DNA from: DHVE2 group archaeon
GTDB lineage: Archaea > Thermoplasmatota > Thermoplasmata > Thermoplasmatales > Aciduliprofundaceae
Length of the DNA: 64,000 bases
Reading direction: 5' to 3'
Assembly (NCBI GenBank): GCA_027023265.1
Contig: JALVVV010000054.1
Location: 1-64,000 of the forward strand
Shown in pieces: positions 25,993 through 34,970 of this stretch. A program made the position numbers and the translations under genes. The notes under the pieces were generated by a model that had not been told where the DNA came from, searched no databases, and saw only the letters and a list, made by a program, of their open reading frames with translations. Every line of letters starts with the position of its first letter. Within the stretch, counting starts at the first letter, position 1.

Positions 25993-27138
25993 TTCCAGGT
26001 ATCTCTCCACGCCGTCCAGTCCTTTTTCAAGGTTCTCCATGGATGTCGCAAATGAAATCCTGAAATGATTCTCGCCGTAATTTCCAAAAGCAAATCCCGG
26101 AGTGATGGCGACTTTCTCCTTCATCATGATATCTTCTGCAAGCTTCTTTGAAGGAACATCTTGCTCGTAGCGAGGGAACATGTAGAAAGTTGCACGTGGC
26201 TTTCTTACCTTTATGCCGGGCATCTTTGACAAACGCTCGTAAACGTAATCTCTACGTTTCTTGAATTCAGCAACCATTTCTTCCACGTAACTTCTTGTTT
26301 TCAGCGCTTCCAGAGCCGCGTACTGCGCCATGCTGGGTGCGCATGAGATTGTGTGCTGCTGTACCTTTTCAAGTTCTGGTATATACCTGTGCGGGGCAAT
26401 GAGGTACCCTATTCTCCACCCAGTCATTGCCCATCCCTTTGAAAAACCGTTTACTATTATGGTATTCATCCTCAGGTCATCGTATATCCCCGGAGAGATA
26501 TGTTCTCCCTCAAATATTATTTTCTCGTAAATTTCATCGCTTATCAGAATAAGATCAAAATCCAGAACTATGTCGCGTATTGCTTTTATGTCTTCATTTG
26601 TGAGAACTCCACCGGTTGGGTTGGTGGGCGTGTTGATTATGATAACTTTTGTTTTGTAGTCAATTTTGCTGACAATGTCGTCCACGTCCAGGCGCCAGTC
26701 CTTGTCCTCGTCCAGCCGGATGCTGACGGGCTTGCCCCTGGCGAATCTAACCATTTCTCTGTATGAAACCCATCCCGGGTCAGGAACCAAAACCTCATCA
26801 CCTGGATCAACAAAAGCGGATAACACGTTGAATATTGCTAACTTTGCTGGAGTAACTATTATGTTATTTGCGTCCACATCCACACCGTTCTCGGAGCGAT
26901 ATTTTTCGGCTATTGCCTCGCGTAGTTCCTTTATTCCCGAGGGAGGCGTGTAGTGTGTTTTTCCAGCTTTCATGGCTTTACAGGCCGCATCTATTATATT
27001 GGGTGGAGTTATGAAATCAGGCTCACCTACAGCCAAAGATATTATGTTGTATCCCTTTTCTTTAAATTTGGCAGCCATCTCAACCAGCGCGAGGGTCTGA
27101 GAGGGGTACATCCCCTGTACTCTCTTGGAAATGAGCAT
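25984..27138 (-). CDS. Class I/II aminotransferase (aspartate-type)
   Basis: PLP enzyme of 384 residues. NTPTNPTGGVL and the PLP lysine motif NGFSKGWAMTGWRIGY are intact, as are GEPDFITPP and the C-terminal FRISFATS with the substrate-carboxylate Arg. It likely transfers amino groups between amino acids and 2-oxoglutarate in amino-acid fermentation; the donor (Asp, Ala or aromatic) is not determined. It is divergent from tbp and has its own upstream AT-rich TATATAAAAATA. Confidence 0.9.
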   Translation of the reverse strand: MLISKRVQGMYPSQTLALVEMAAKFKEKGYNIISLAVGEPDFITPPNIIDAACKAMKAGKTHYTPPSGIKELREAIAEKYRSENGVDVDANNIIVTPAKLAIFNVLSAFVDPGDEVLVPDPGWVSYREMVRFARGKPVSIRLDEDKDWRLDVDDIVSKIDYKTKVIIINTPTNPTGGVLTNEDIKAIRDIVLDFDLILISDEIYEKIIFEGEHISPGIYDDLRMNTIIVNGFSKGWAMTGWRIGYLIAPHRYIPELEKVQQHTISCAPSMAQYAALEALKTRSYVEEMVAEFKKRRDYVYERLSKMPGIKVRKPRATFYMFPRYEQDVPSKKLAEDIMMKEKVAITPGFAFGNYGENHFRISFATSMENLEKGLDGVERYLESL

Positions 27139-27303
27139 ACCGCCCGATTATATAAAAATAGTATATTACCTTTTCCTTTAGATTTCCACAGGAAATACAG
27201 CCTGTTTTTCGTGCAATTTGAGCATAATATATTCGACATTCAATTATTTTAAATGATGAAGTATTTATATGTTGTATCCATACCCTATATAAAGGTGGTA
27301 TAA

Positions 27304-27858
27304 ATGGGCGAAGAAGAAAAAGTGCAAATTGAGAATATTGTGGCTTCAACTGCGCTTGCTGATAAGCTGGATCTCGGGAAAATAGCGCTCACTTTAGATG
27401 GTGCAGAATACGAGCCGGAGCAGTTTCCCGGCCTTATTTATCGTTTGAAGGAACAGAAAACTGCTGTGCTGATTTTCCGCAGTGGCAAGGTGAATTGCAC
27501 AGGTGCAAAGGATATAGAGAGTGTCAAAAAGACCATAGATACCCTTGTGAAGAGATTGAAACAGGCGGGTATAGAGGTTTATGATAACCCCAAAATTGTC
27601 GTGCAGAATATAGTTGCTGTTTACGATTTGGGAACTGAGCTAAACCTCACGAACATAGCCCTGAGCCTCGGTCTTGAAAACGTGGAGTACGAACCGGAGC
27701 AGTTTCCAGGACTGGTTTATCGCGTTGAGGAACCAAAGGTAGTATTGCTCCTATTCGGCTCTGGCAAGGTTGTATGCACCGGTGCAAAGAAGAAGGAAGA
27801 AATAGTGGAAGCGATTAAAAAGCTCAAAAGCGAGCTTAAAAGTGTGGGATTAATTTAA
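27304..27858 (+). CDS. tbp: TATA-box-binding protein
   Basis: General transcription initiation factor. The two direct repeats of the saddle are obvious: IENIVASTALADKLDLGKIA with YEPEQFPGLIYRL, and VQNIVAVYDLGTELNLTNIA with YEPEQFPGLVYRV. Each ends in a SGKV-C-TGAK strand. The 184-residue length is typical. A GGTGG Shine-Dalgarno precedes the ATG and a TATATAAAG lies just upstream. It recognises boxes such as those noted elsewhere in this window. Confidence 0.97.
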   Translation: MGEEEKVQIENIVASTALADKLDLGKIALTLDGAEYEPEQFPGLIYRLKEQKTAVLIFRSGKVNCTGAKDIESVKKTIDTLVKRLKQAGIEVYDNPKIVVQNIVAVYDLGTELNLTNIALSLGLENVEYEPEQFPGLVYRVEEPKVVLLLFGSGKVVCTGAKKKEEIVEAIKKLKSELKSVGLI

Positions 27859-27940
27859 GCCCTTTTATTTTCTATCTTTTTGTATGTTTAAAAATTCCTG
27901 CCATAAAAAATGTTAAGTACGTGAATGATGTATTTGAATC

Positions 27941-28249
27941 ATGGACCCTGCGGTTCTTGTCCTCGCAGCCACATCCGTTCCAGTGCTTGGTCACAACGCT
28001 TACTGGCTTTACCGGGAAAGGGAGGTGGACTTGTATTATGGGGTGTTGTCGGGAATATTTACTTTTATTGGTGCAGTGCTTGTTGCATACGGGTTTCCCG
28101 GCTCTTGGATAATGCCACTTGCGTTTGGAATAATCGCAATTGGCGGCTTTCACGGATTTGTAAAAGTAAAGAAAAGGGGTAAGTTAGTCAAGGGAATACT
28201 TTTTGCAGCCTTGTCCATGGGTATATATCTATCGGGGGTGTTCCTGTGA
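27941..28249 (+). CDS. Small polytopic membrane protein, unknown
   Basis: 102 residues with about four hydrophobic helices (LVLAATSVPVLGHNAYWL, GVLSGIFTFIGAVLVAYG, IMPLAFGIIAIGGFHGFV, GILFAALSMGIYLSGVFL) and a basic loop KVKKRGKLVKG. No recognised family. Its stop overlaps the GTG of the next gene by 4 nt, and that gene overlaps a Cas4-like nuclease, so the three form one operon. The frame is preferred over the tracked alternative 27925-28182 because of its helices and overlap geometry. Confidence 0.6.
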   Translation: MDPAVLVLAATSVPVLGHNAYWLYREREVDLYYGVLSGIFTFIGAVLVAYGFPGSWIMPLAFGIIAIGGFHGFVKVKKRGKLVKGILFAALSMGIYLSGVFL

Positions 28250-28806
28250 AGGTAAACTGGAAAAAGGTAATATCGGCCGTCTCCGCTTATCTTATAATGA
28301 TGGGAATTTACGTGGCCTTTTTTGCGTACCCTGTGGTTCCAGCACACAGCACACATCCCAGCTATGTTGAGGTTGAAAACAAAACCTATTCCACTTTGCC
28401 TTATGTTGTTTACCGTGTTTATCTCAGGGGCTCGGTGAATCCGGGTATTCTGTTAGTAGCCACAGTGAGAACACCTTTCTTGCCGGATAAGACTTACAGC
28501 AAAATTTTGAGGTCCATGGAGAGCATAATTGAAAACGAAACAAAGAAGAGGTACCACGCAGATATTGACCTTGTGCTTGTGGGTACAAAAAAAGCTGTTA
28601 TTGGCGGTCATGATGTTGTGATGGATGATTACGATGTGCATTTGAGGTATTTAAACCAGTTGCCCGGCTGGGGAAGGCCAGACACAATCAAGATGTACTT
28701 CGGAGCATTCTTCTGCAGGGAGCATTACGAATCAGTTATAGTTGCATATGTGGCTCCACCAGATTTGGGTGACTTTAACGAAGTTATGTCGGAGGTGAAG
28801 TGTTGA
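28246..28806 (+). CDS. Single-pass membrane protein with extracytoplasmic domain, unknown
   Basis: 186 residues starting at GTG inside the preceding stop (GTGA). One N-terminal hydrophobic helix (VISAVSAYLIMMGIYVAFFAY) anchors a soluble domain of about 150 residues. The domain shows alternating beta and helix (KMYFGAFFCREHYESVIVAY, DFNEVMSEVKC) and two cysteines that could pair. No family recognised. It is the middle gene between a polytopic membrane protein and a Cas4-like nuclease. Confidence 0.55.
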   Translation: MKVNWKKVISAVSAYLIMMGIYVAFFAYPVVPAHSTHPSYVEVENKTYSTLPYVVYRVYLRGSVNPGILLVATVRTPFLPDKTYSKILRSMESIIENETKKRYHADIDLVLVGTKKAVIGGHDVVMDDYDVHLRYLNQLPGWGRPDTIKMYFGAFFCREHYESVIVAYVAPPDLGDFNEVMSEVKC

Positions 28807-29501
28807 AGTTAATAAGAGTGTCTCTTCCTGTGGAAGCATCTAAGAGATATTCCACATTCAGGCGTTTTTTGAAAACAATTAACGGTAGCTGGATTCAGAC
28901 CTACATGTATTGCCCTTACCAGCTGTATTTAGAAAGGGTTAAAAAGGTAGAGGTACCCACCACCAAGAGCATGAGAGAGGGTACAGCAGCACACTTGGTT
29001 ATTGAAGAAGAGCATAAAAAAATGGTTGAAAGGGAGCTGAGTATAGAGGACGCACTCTCTTTAGCACCTTTTGAAAAAGAATCTTATGCTTACCGGGAGA
29101 TTAAGTACATAACGCAGTTTGATAATTTTCAGCTAATAAGCAAGGTTGACGAGATTGTAATTGAGCCAGAACAAGTTGTGATAATTGACGATAAAAAAAG
29201 CACGAAAGCGTATGATGGACAGATATTTCAGGTGTACGCTTACGCATATGCTTTCAAGCACATGTTCGATGTTGACAGGGATATTCGAGTTCAGATAAGA
29301 AGTCATGTTAATGGCAAGATACTTTACGACCACGAGTTTGGAAGGGAAGAGGAGAGGGCAATAGAGAAAACTCTTGACGATGTTTTGCGACTTTTGAAAA
29401 ATGAGTTTGTTCCGCGGGTTGAATATCGCTCTTCTAAATGCGATAAGTGCAGGTTCAGAGATTACTGCGAGGTGTATTTGAAGCATGTGGGTAAATGGTA
29501 A
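28800..29501 (+). CDS. Cas4-like PD-(D/E)xK exonuclease with Fe-S cysteines
   Basis: 233 residues. The nuclease core shows GTAAHLVIEEEH, then LISKVDEIVI (metal Asp/Glu), VIIDDKKST (DxK) and QIFQVYAYAYAF (QxxxY). One N-terminal Cys (YMYCPYQLYLERV) plus C-terminal CDKCRFRDYC would bind the [4Fe-4S] cluster of Cas4/AddB-type nucleases. It probably degrades or processes DNA ends in repair. No CRISPR array or other cas gene is in the window, so this is a solo Cas4 relative. GTG 28800 or TTG 28803 after GGAGGTGAAG are both plausible starts. Last gene of a three-gene operon. Confidence 0.82.
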   Translation: MLKLIRVSLPVEASKRYSTFRRFLKTINGSWIQTYMYCPYQLYLERVKKVEVPTTKSMREGTAAHLVIEEEHKKMVERELSIEDALSLAPFEKESYAYREIKYITQFDNFQLISKVDEIVIEPEQVVIIDDKKSTKAYDGQIFQVYAYAYAFKHMFDVDRDIRVQIRSHVNGKILYDHEFGREEERAIEKTLDDVLRLLKNEFVPRVEYRSSKCDKCRFRDYCEVYLKHVGKW

Positions 29502-29551
29502 ATCTTTATGAAAGAAAATCCTAATAAAGTGCTTTGAGATACACCCGCATC

Positions 29552-30397
29552 ATGGAAGCTATAAATGACGAAAAGGTAAGGGAGCTAAAGCTGAAAGCCA
29601 ATGAAATCCGCAAGTGGGTAATAAAAATGGTGTACGCTGCCCAATCCGGGCATCCGGGAGGGTCCTTGAGCGCCGCAGACATTTTAGCAGTGTTGTATTT
29701 TCATGAGCTGCATGTTGACCCCAAAAACCCCGATTGGCCACAGAGGGACCGTTTTGTTCTGAGCAAAGGCCATGCCTCTCCTGCTTATTACGCCGCTCTG
29801 GCAATGCGTGGATTTTTCCCAGAGGAAGAGCTTTTGAAGTTTCGCAAGGTAGAATCCTTTTTGCAGGGACACCCATCGCTCATGGTTCCCGGGGTAGATA
29901 TGTGTACCGGTTCTCTCGGACAGGGACTAAGTGCTGGAATTGGTATGGCACTCGCCGGCAAGATGGATTCTCTTGATTATCGGGTATATGTGCTTCTCGG
30001 GGATGGCGAGATAGAGGAAGGTAATGTTTGGGAAGCGGCCATGACTGCGGCCACCCGTAAGCTGGATAATTTAGTGGCCATCGTGGACAGGAACAAGATA
30101 CAGCTTGATGATTTCACCGACCGCATGGTTGAGTTAGACCCCCTTGAAGAAAAGTGGCGCGGATTCGGCTGGAGGGTGATATCAATAAATGGACACGATA
30201 TCGTGCAGATAATAAGAGCACTAAACGAAGCGAGGAAGACGGGTGGAAGGCCCACCGTGATTATTGCACATACCGTTAAGGGGAAGGGTGTGAGCTATAT
30301 GGAAAATACGCCTGTGTATCACGGTAAGCCGCCGCAGAGTGAGGAAGAATATGAGAAGGCTCTTAAAGAACTTGAAGAAGAGAGGCGAGGAATATGA
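29552..30397 (+). CDS. Transketolase, N-terminal subunit
   Basis: TPP-binding half of a split transketolase that exchanges two-carbon units between sugar phosphates. Shows AAQSGHPGGSLSAADIL, the GDGEIEEGNVWEA TPP/Mg motif and DRNKIQLDD. The tracked ORF starts at a TTG; ATG 29552 (MEAINDEKVREL) fits the TATA-like CTAATAAAG at 29521-29529 and normal family starts, giving 281 aa. Stop and next start overlap as ATGA. First gene of an operon with the C-terminal subunit and transaldolase. Confidence 0.93.
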   Translation: MEAINDEKVRELKLKANEIRKWVIKMVYAAQSGHPGGSLSAADILAVLYFHELHVDPKNPDWPQRDRFVLSKGHASPAYYAALAMRGFFPEEELLKFRKVESFLQGHPSLMVPGVDMCTGSLGQGLSAGIGMALAGKMDSLDYRVYVLLGDGEIEEGNVWEAAMTAATRKLDNLVAIVDRNKIQLDDFTDRMVELDPLEEKWRGFGWRVISINGHDIVQIIRALNEARKTGGRPTVIIAHTVKGKGVSYMENTPVYHGKPPQSEEEYEKALKELEEERRGI

Positions 30398-31335
30398 ATT
30401 GGGATTACGAGTCTCCCAGAAAAGCTTATGGAGAAACTTTGGTTGAGCTGGGCAGGGAACGAGATGATATAGTGGTCATGGATGCAGACCTCAGCACAAG
30501 CACAAAGACTGCAATGTTCGGTACCGAATTTCCTGAAAGATTTTTCAACGTGGGGTTGCAGGAGCAAAATATGATGGGTATAGCCGCGGGGCTTGCAAGG
30601 TGCGGTAAAACAGTTTTTGCATCGTCTTTTGCAGTATTTGCCACTGGCAGGGCGTATGATCAGGTAAGACAGAGCATAGCATATCCTCGTTTAAATGTCA
30701 AAATTGTGGCTACGCACGGTGGTATTACTGTGGGCGAAGACGGCGCAAGCCATCAGATGATTGAGGATATTGGACTCATGTCCGGGCTTCCTAATATGCG
30801 CGTGATTGTGCCTGTGGATTCAAATGAGGTGCGTTCCGTGATAAGATTTGTTGCCTCTGAAGATGGGCCTTTCTACGTGCGTTTAACACGTACAGCTCTT
30901 CCAAATCTAACCGATGGGGATTTCAAGTTTGGAAAAGGTGCGGTTATGCGAGATGGTACGGACATGACCATAATTGCCACGGGTATAGAGGTTGGATATT
31001 CTTTAAAAGCAGCAGAGCTCCTTAAAGAAAAGGGAATCGATATGCAAGTTGTAAATATGAGTACAATAAAGCCTATTGATAGGGACATAATCATTAAATC
31101 TGCACGGGACACCGGATTGATAATGACCGTTGAAGACCACAACATTTACAACGGGCTGGGCTCTCGCGTTGCGGAGGTTCTCTCCGAAAACTATCCTGTT
31201 AGAATGTTGCGCCATGGTATGCGAGATATTTTTGGAAGAAGCGGAAGATGGGATACTTTGCTGTCTCATTACGAAATGGATGAAAAGGGAATTGCGAAAG
31301 TTGCCGAGAATTTTTATAAGGAGGTGAAATCTTGA
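30394..31335 (+). CDS. Transketolase, C-terminal subunit
   Basis: Pyrimidine-binding and C-terminal domains of the split enzyme (313 aa). Typical blocks: DADLSTSTKT, FFNVGLQEQNMMGIAAGLA (the catalytic Glu region), ATHGGITVGEDGASHQMIEDI and VEDHNIYNGLGSRVAEVL. It forms the heterotetramer with the preceding gene product, with which it overlaps by 4 nt. The stop overlaps the TTG start of the transaldolase gene. Confidence 0.93.
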   Translation: MNWDYESPRKAYGETLVELGRERDDIVVMDADLSTSTKTAMFGTEFPERFFNVGLQEQNMMGIAAGLARCGKTVFASSFAVFATGRAYDQVRQSIAYPRLNVKIVATHGGITVGEDGASHQMIEDIGLMSGLPNMRVIVPVDSNEVRSVIRFVASEDGPFYVRLTRTALPNLTDGDFKFGKGAVMRDGTDMTIIATGIEVGYSLKAAELLKEKGIDMQVVNMSTIKPIDRDIIIKSARDTGLIMTVEDHNIYNGLGSRVAEVLSENYPVRMLRHGMRDIFGRSGRWDTLLSHYEMDEKGIAKVAENFYKEVKS

Positions 31336-32135
31336 AGATTTTTATTGATACAGCAAGAATTAGTGAAATAAAGGAAGCGATATCTTGGGGGATAGTGGAC
31401 GGAATAACCACTAATCCTTCTCTTGTGCGCAAGGCTATGGAAACAGAGGGAAAAGGTAAAAAGATTGATGAGTACATTGAAGAGATTTTGAAAGTAGCAG
31501 GAGAGGACAGGCCTGTTAGTCTTGAGGTAATGAGCGTTGCATCAAAGGATATGGTAAGAGAGGCAGAGTTGCTTTACGATAAATTTAACGACATTGCCGG
31601 TAATGTTGTCATAAAAGTGCCGGTTAATACATATGCAGGACATTACGAAGGTTTAAAAACAATTAAGACACTGAGTGAGGAGGGCATCCCCGTGAACTGC
31701 ACCCTCATAATGACTCCTGAACAGGCCCTCCTGGCTGCGAAAGCTGGGGCAAAATACGTGAGTCCTTTTGCAGGGAGAATTGATGACTATATAAGAACCA
31801 TAAAACTCGGGCTAACACCAGGTAAAGATTTTCAAAAGGGAGATTACTACCCCTGGGACGGAACCGAAGTAGATGACAACGGAATAAGAAGTGGCTCTGA
31901 TTTGATTGAAAAAGTGGTCATGATTCTGGATAATTACGACTACGATACAGAAGTAATAGCTTCGAGTATAAGAAACGCGAGACAGGTGAGAGAAGCGGCG
32001 ATGATCGGTGCGCACATTGCTACAATTCCTTTCAACGTTCTTCAGGAAATGCTCCTGCACCCAAAGACCGAGGAAGGCGTGAAGAAGTTCAGCGAGGACG
32101 CGGAGAAAGCTAATTACGGGGAGATTTTCTCCTGA
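31332..32135 (+). CDS. Transaldolase (MipB/TalC-like), with extra segment
   Basis: Class I aldolase-type enzyme moving a three-carbon ketol unit. MKIFIDTARISEIKEAISWG, DGITTNPSLV, the Schiff-base Lys strand VVIKVPVN and TLIMTPEQALLAAKAGAKYVSPF are all family blocks. At 267 residues it is longer than the usual roughly 215-225 of small transaldolases; the extra residues lie around FQKGDYYPWDGTEVDDN (about 165-185) and at the C terminus. TTG start at 31332 overlaps the previous stop. It completes a non-oxidative pentose phosphate operon. Confidence 0.9.
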   Translation: MKIFIDTARISEIKEAISWGIVDGITTNPSLVRKAMETEGKGKKIDEYIEEILKVAGEDRPVSLEVMSVASKDMVREAELLYDKFNDIAGNVVIKVPVNTYAGHYEGLKTIKTLSEEGIPVNCTLIMTPEQALLAAKAGAKYVSPFAGRIDDYIRTIKLGLTPGKDFQKGDYYPWDGTEVDDNGIRSGSDLIEKVVMILDNYDYDTEVIASSIRNARQVREAAMIGAHIATIPFNVLQEMLLHPKTEEGVKKFSEDAEKANYGEIFS

Positions 32136-32149
32136 ATTTTTCGATTAGC

Positions 32150-33127
32150 ATGCGCGTTCTTGTAGTGTATTACGGGGGGAAATCTACTTTTATCCAGAGA
32201 GATATTGATATTTTATCAAAGCATTTTGATGTGGAGGAAATATCTATAAAAAAAGCCAAGGATGTTTTCACCCTTGCAAAAAAAATAAAAAATAACGATG
32301 TGGTTTATATCTGGTTTGCAGGAAAGCACGCAGGGGTTTCTGTGTTTCTCGCTAAATTGTTTGGAAAGAAAAGTGTTGTGGTTGTTGGAGGATACGATGC
32401 AGCAAAAGTACCTGAAATAGGTTATGGATTATGGGCAGTTGGTAGTTTTTGGGACAGGTTCCTTGCTAAATACGCACTTAATAATGCAAGTAAGGTTATA
32501 TCTGTAAGTAAAAATCTGGTTGTTAATTTGAGAAAATACGTAAATATAACAAGGGATATTTCTGTAGTACCCACCGGATATGACCCGAATTTCTGGAATC
32601 CAGGAAATGTGAAAAAAGAAAATATTGTTCTTACTGTGGCACTTATAAACAGGGTTGAAAGAATAAAACTAAAAGGTATAGACCTGTTTCTGAAAGCTGC
32701 AAGATTATGCCCTGACATACGATTTTTAATAATTGGGGTAAAAGATGAAATGAGAAAGGAAGTTAATAAATTTGTAAAATCCGAAAATGTTGAAATTTTA
32801 CCCCCTTTACCACCAGAGGAGCTTCTAAAGTATTATCAAAAGGCTAAAGTTTTTGCTCTTTTATCGTTAAGTGAAGGTTTGCCAAATACTTTGTGCGAGG
32901 CCATGCTTTGCGGGTGCGTTCCCGTGGTGACCCCTGTAGGAGCCATGCCAGAGGTGGTAAATGGTGTGGGGTATATAGTTAGTAAAAAAGAGGAGGTTTG
33001 TGTAAATATTGCAAAAGCCCTTGATAATTTCCCAGAACTTAGTAAAATGGCCAGAGAACTAATATATTCAAATTATTCGATTTGGAAAAGGGAAAAATTT
33101 CTATTGAAATTGTTAAATGAAAACTAA
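32150..33127 (+). CDS. Glycosyltransferase, GT4 family
   Basis: 325-residue GT-B-fold enzyme with the C-terminal donor site SLSEGLPNTLCEAMLCGCVPVV and TPVGAMPEVV, where the ExxxxxxxE Glu pair binds nucleotide-sugar phosphate. Probably adds a sugar to a lipid carrier or glycan on the cytoplasmic face. The gene is more A/T-rich than the preceding operon, as is the following GT2 gene. It starts 14 nt after transaldolase and overlaps the convergent GT2 gene by 4 nt. Confidence 0.85.
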   Translation: MRVLVVYYGGKSTFIQRDIDILSKHFDVEEISIKKAKDVFTLAKKIKNNDVVYIWFAGKHAGVSVFLAKLFGKKSVVVVGGYDAAKVPEIGYGLWAVGSFWDRFLAKYALNNASKVISVSKNLVVNLRKYVNITRDISVVPTGYDPNFWNPGNVKKENIVLTVALINRVERIKLKGIDLFLKAARLCPDIRFLIIGVKDEMRKEVNKFVKSENVEILPPLPPEELLKYYQKAKVFALLSLSEGLPNTLCEAMLCGCVPVVTPVGAMPEVVNGVGYIVSKKEEVCVNIAKALDNFPELSKMARELIYSNYSIWKREKFLLKLLNEN

Positions 33128-34110
33128 AGAGGAGGCATTTTGAGTATGAAGTTAAGCCATTCTATATTCAACTTAAGGATGCTAAACAGTATTCCGTTTA
33201 ACGCTTTTATTTTCATAGGATAATCCCCATAGTCTAAAGCTTTAATAAACATCTTTCTTGCTTGTTCCCAGTTTTTGTAATATAGTGCTTGCCTTCCAGA
33301 ATGAAAATATTTTCCTGCAATTATGTTGTTGTGATATTTTTTTAGTTCTTTTAGGTTGATGTTCAATGACTTTTTAAAGTTATCTGGGAGATTCATATAA
33401 AATTCTAAGGCATATCTTCGACCAGCAAGTCCTAATTCTATGTCTTTTTTTTGGCTTATTTGTGTGGAATGTCTTCTCCAATATCCAAGAACTTCTCCTG
33501 AAAAACAGAAATTTCCAATTTTTCCTAAATTTAACCATGTAGGATAATCTACAAAGGGAGTATAATCCGTTTGCTTAAAACCACCTATTTTTAATAAAGA
33601 ATCTTTAGTGGTCATAACTGTAACTGCTGGAATTACATTTTCATGAAGTACTTTTTTGAATAGCTCCACATGGCTTTTATTTAGGAGATATTCCGGATTA
33701 TCTGGGAAAAATTTAATTATGTTTCCGTTGGAGTTAGTAATCCCTACAACTCCCCACGTTAATACTACATCACGTCTCTCAAAACAGGTAATTTGTTTTT
33801 CTAGTTTATCATGTGGCCAAAAATCATCTCCTTCCAAAATGGCTATTAACTCCCCATTTGCATGTTTTAAAGCTTTATTGTATGTCTCATTAAGTTTCCA
33901 AATTCCCTTGTTTTTCTGTCTGTAATATTTAATTCTATCCTCATCGTATTTAGCAATAATGTCCGGTGTTTTGTCTGTTGAACCATCATCTATTATTATC
34001 ATCTCCCAGTTATCATATGTTTGAGCAATTACACTCTCTATGCATTTGGCAATGTATTTTTCATGATTGTAAGTTGGAGTTATTATTGAGACAAGTGGTT
34101 TTTTTTTCAT
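33124..34110 (-). CDS. Glycosyltransferase, GT2 family
   Basis: 328 residues: the GT-A core VSIITPTYNHEKYIAKCIES, IIIDDGSTDKT and EGDDFW (DXD-like metal site) occupies the first 110. The acceptor side has PFVDYPTWLNLGKIG and YWRRHSTQIS. The C-terminal 90 residues are helical. Overlaps rmlD by 4 nt, so it belongs to the rmlB-C-D operon and probably uses dTDP-rhamnose or a related donor for surface glycan. Rich in A/T. Confidence 0.87.
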   Translation of the reverse strand: MKKKPLVSIITPTYNHEKYIAKCIESVIAQTYDNWEMIIIDDGSTDKTPDIIAKYDEDRIKYYRQKNKGIWKLNETYNKALKHANGELIAILEGDDFWPHDKLEKQITCFERRDVVLTWGVVGITNSNGNIIKFFPDNPEYLLNKSHVELFKKVLHENVIPAVTVMTTKDSLLKIGGFKQTDYTPFVDYPTWLNLGKIGNFCFSGEVLGYWRRHSTQISQKKDIELGLAGRRYALEFYMNLPDNFKKSLNINLKELKKYHNNIIAGKYFHSGRQALYYKNWEQARKMFIKALDYGDYPMKIKALNGILFSILKLNIEWLNFILKMPPL

Positions 34111-34964
34111 ATATCTACCACTATTTCATAGGCATTTAAGAATGTCCTTAAAGCATCTTTCCAGTTGGGTAAGTTCAATCCAATTTTTTCCAATTTCGCA
34201 TTTTCAAGGGCAGAGAAAGCAGGTCTTTGAGCTAAGCGATTTAAATCATAGGAAGTAATTGGTTCCAAGGGAATGCTGCAGTTTATTATCTTTAAAATCT
34301 CCTTTGCAAACTCAAACCACGTGCAGTATCCGGAGTTTGTCATGTGATACACGCCATACCCTGGTTTAAGTTCAATGAGTTTCTTCAGTGTTTTTGCCAC
34401 GTCTACAGTGTATGTTGGACTCATTGTTTGGTCGTTTACTATTTTTAGTGGCTCTTTCCTTTTTGCTTTATCTATAATCCATTCTACAAAATTTCCTCCT
34501 TTTCCTCGAGCACCACCTCTTCCATAAAGACTTGCAACCCTTATTATATAATATTTTTTTGAATAATTCTGTGTGAAAATTTCACCTGCATATTTACTAA
34601 GTCCGTAAACATTAATGGGATTAGGTAAATCCGCTTCCGTATAGGGCACACCTTTTCTTCCATCAAACACATAATCCGTGCTAATATAAACATTAACTGC
34701 ATCAATTTCACTTGCAATTTTTGCAACATTTAAAGCACCAATTGAATTAACCGTAAACGCCTTTTCAGGATAATTTTCTGCATCATCGACCCTCACATAA
34801 GCAGCGGTATTGATAATCACATCAGGATTTATTTTTTTCAGTATTTTCAAACTTTCAAATTTGGTTACATCCACATCTTCATGAGTGAGGGGGACGGCAT
34901 TCTCAAAAGTGTCAACAAGGGCGCTCCCAAGCTGTCCGTTTGCACCGATTATCGCTATTTGCAT
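34107..34964 (-). CDS. rfbD: dTDP-4-dehydrorhamnose reductase
   Basis: Last step to dTDP-L-rhamnose. Short-chain dehydrogenase of 285 residues: IGANGQLGSALVD (NAD(P) loop), INTAAYVRVDDAE, STDYVFDGRKG with YGLSKYAGE (YxxxK). It has the compact, typical RmlD length. Lies between rmlC (6-nt gap) and the GT2 gene (4-nt overlap) in one minus-strand operon. Confidence 0.93.
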   Translation of the reverse strand: MQIAIIGANGQLGSALVDTFENAVPLTHEDVDVTKFESLKILKKINPDVIINTAAYVRVDDAENYPEKAFTVNSIGALNVAKIASEIDAVNVYISTDYVFDGRKGVPYTEADLPNPINVYGLSKYAGEIFTQNYSKKYYIIRVASLYGRGGARGKGGNFVEWIIDKAKRKEPLKIVNDQTMSPTYTVDVAKTLKKLIELKPGYGVYHMTNSGYCTWFEFAKEILKIINCSIPLEPITSYDLNRLAQRPAFSALENAKLEKIGLNLPNWKDALRTFLNAYEIVVDI

Positions 34965-34970
34965 TTAGTA

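Noticed and set aside
28800-29501. Part of a CRISPR-Cas system
   Set aside because: Although the nuclease is Cas4-like, no direct-repeat array or other cas gene is visible anywhere in the window.
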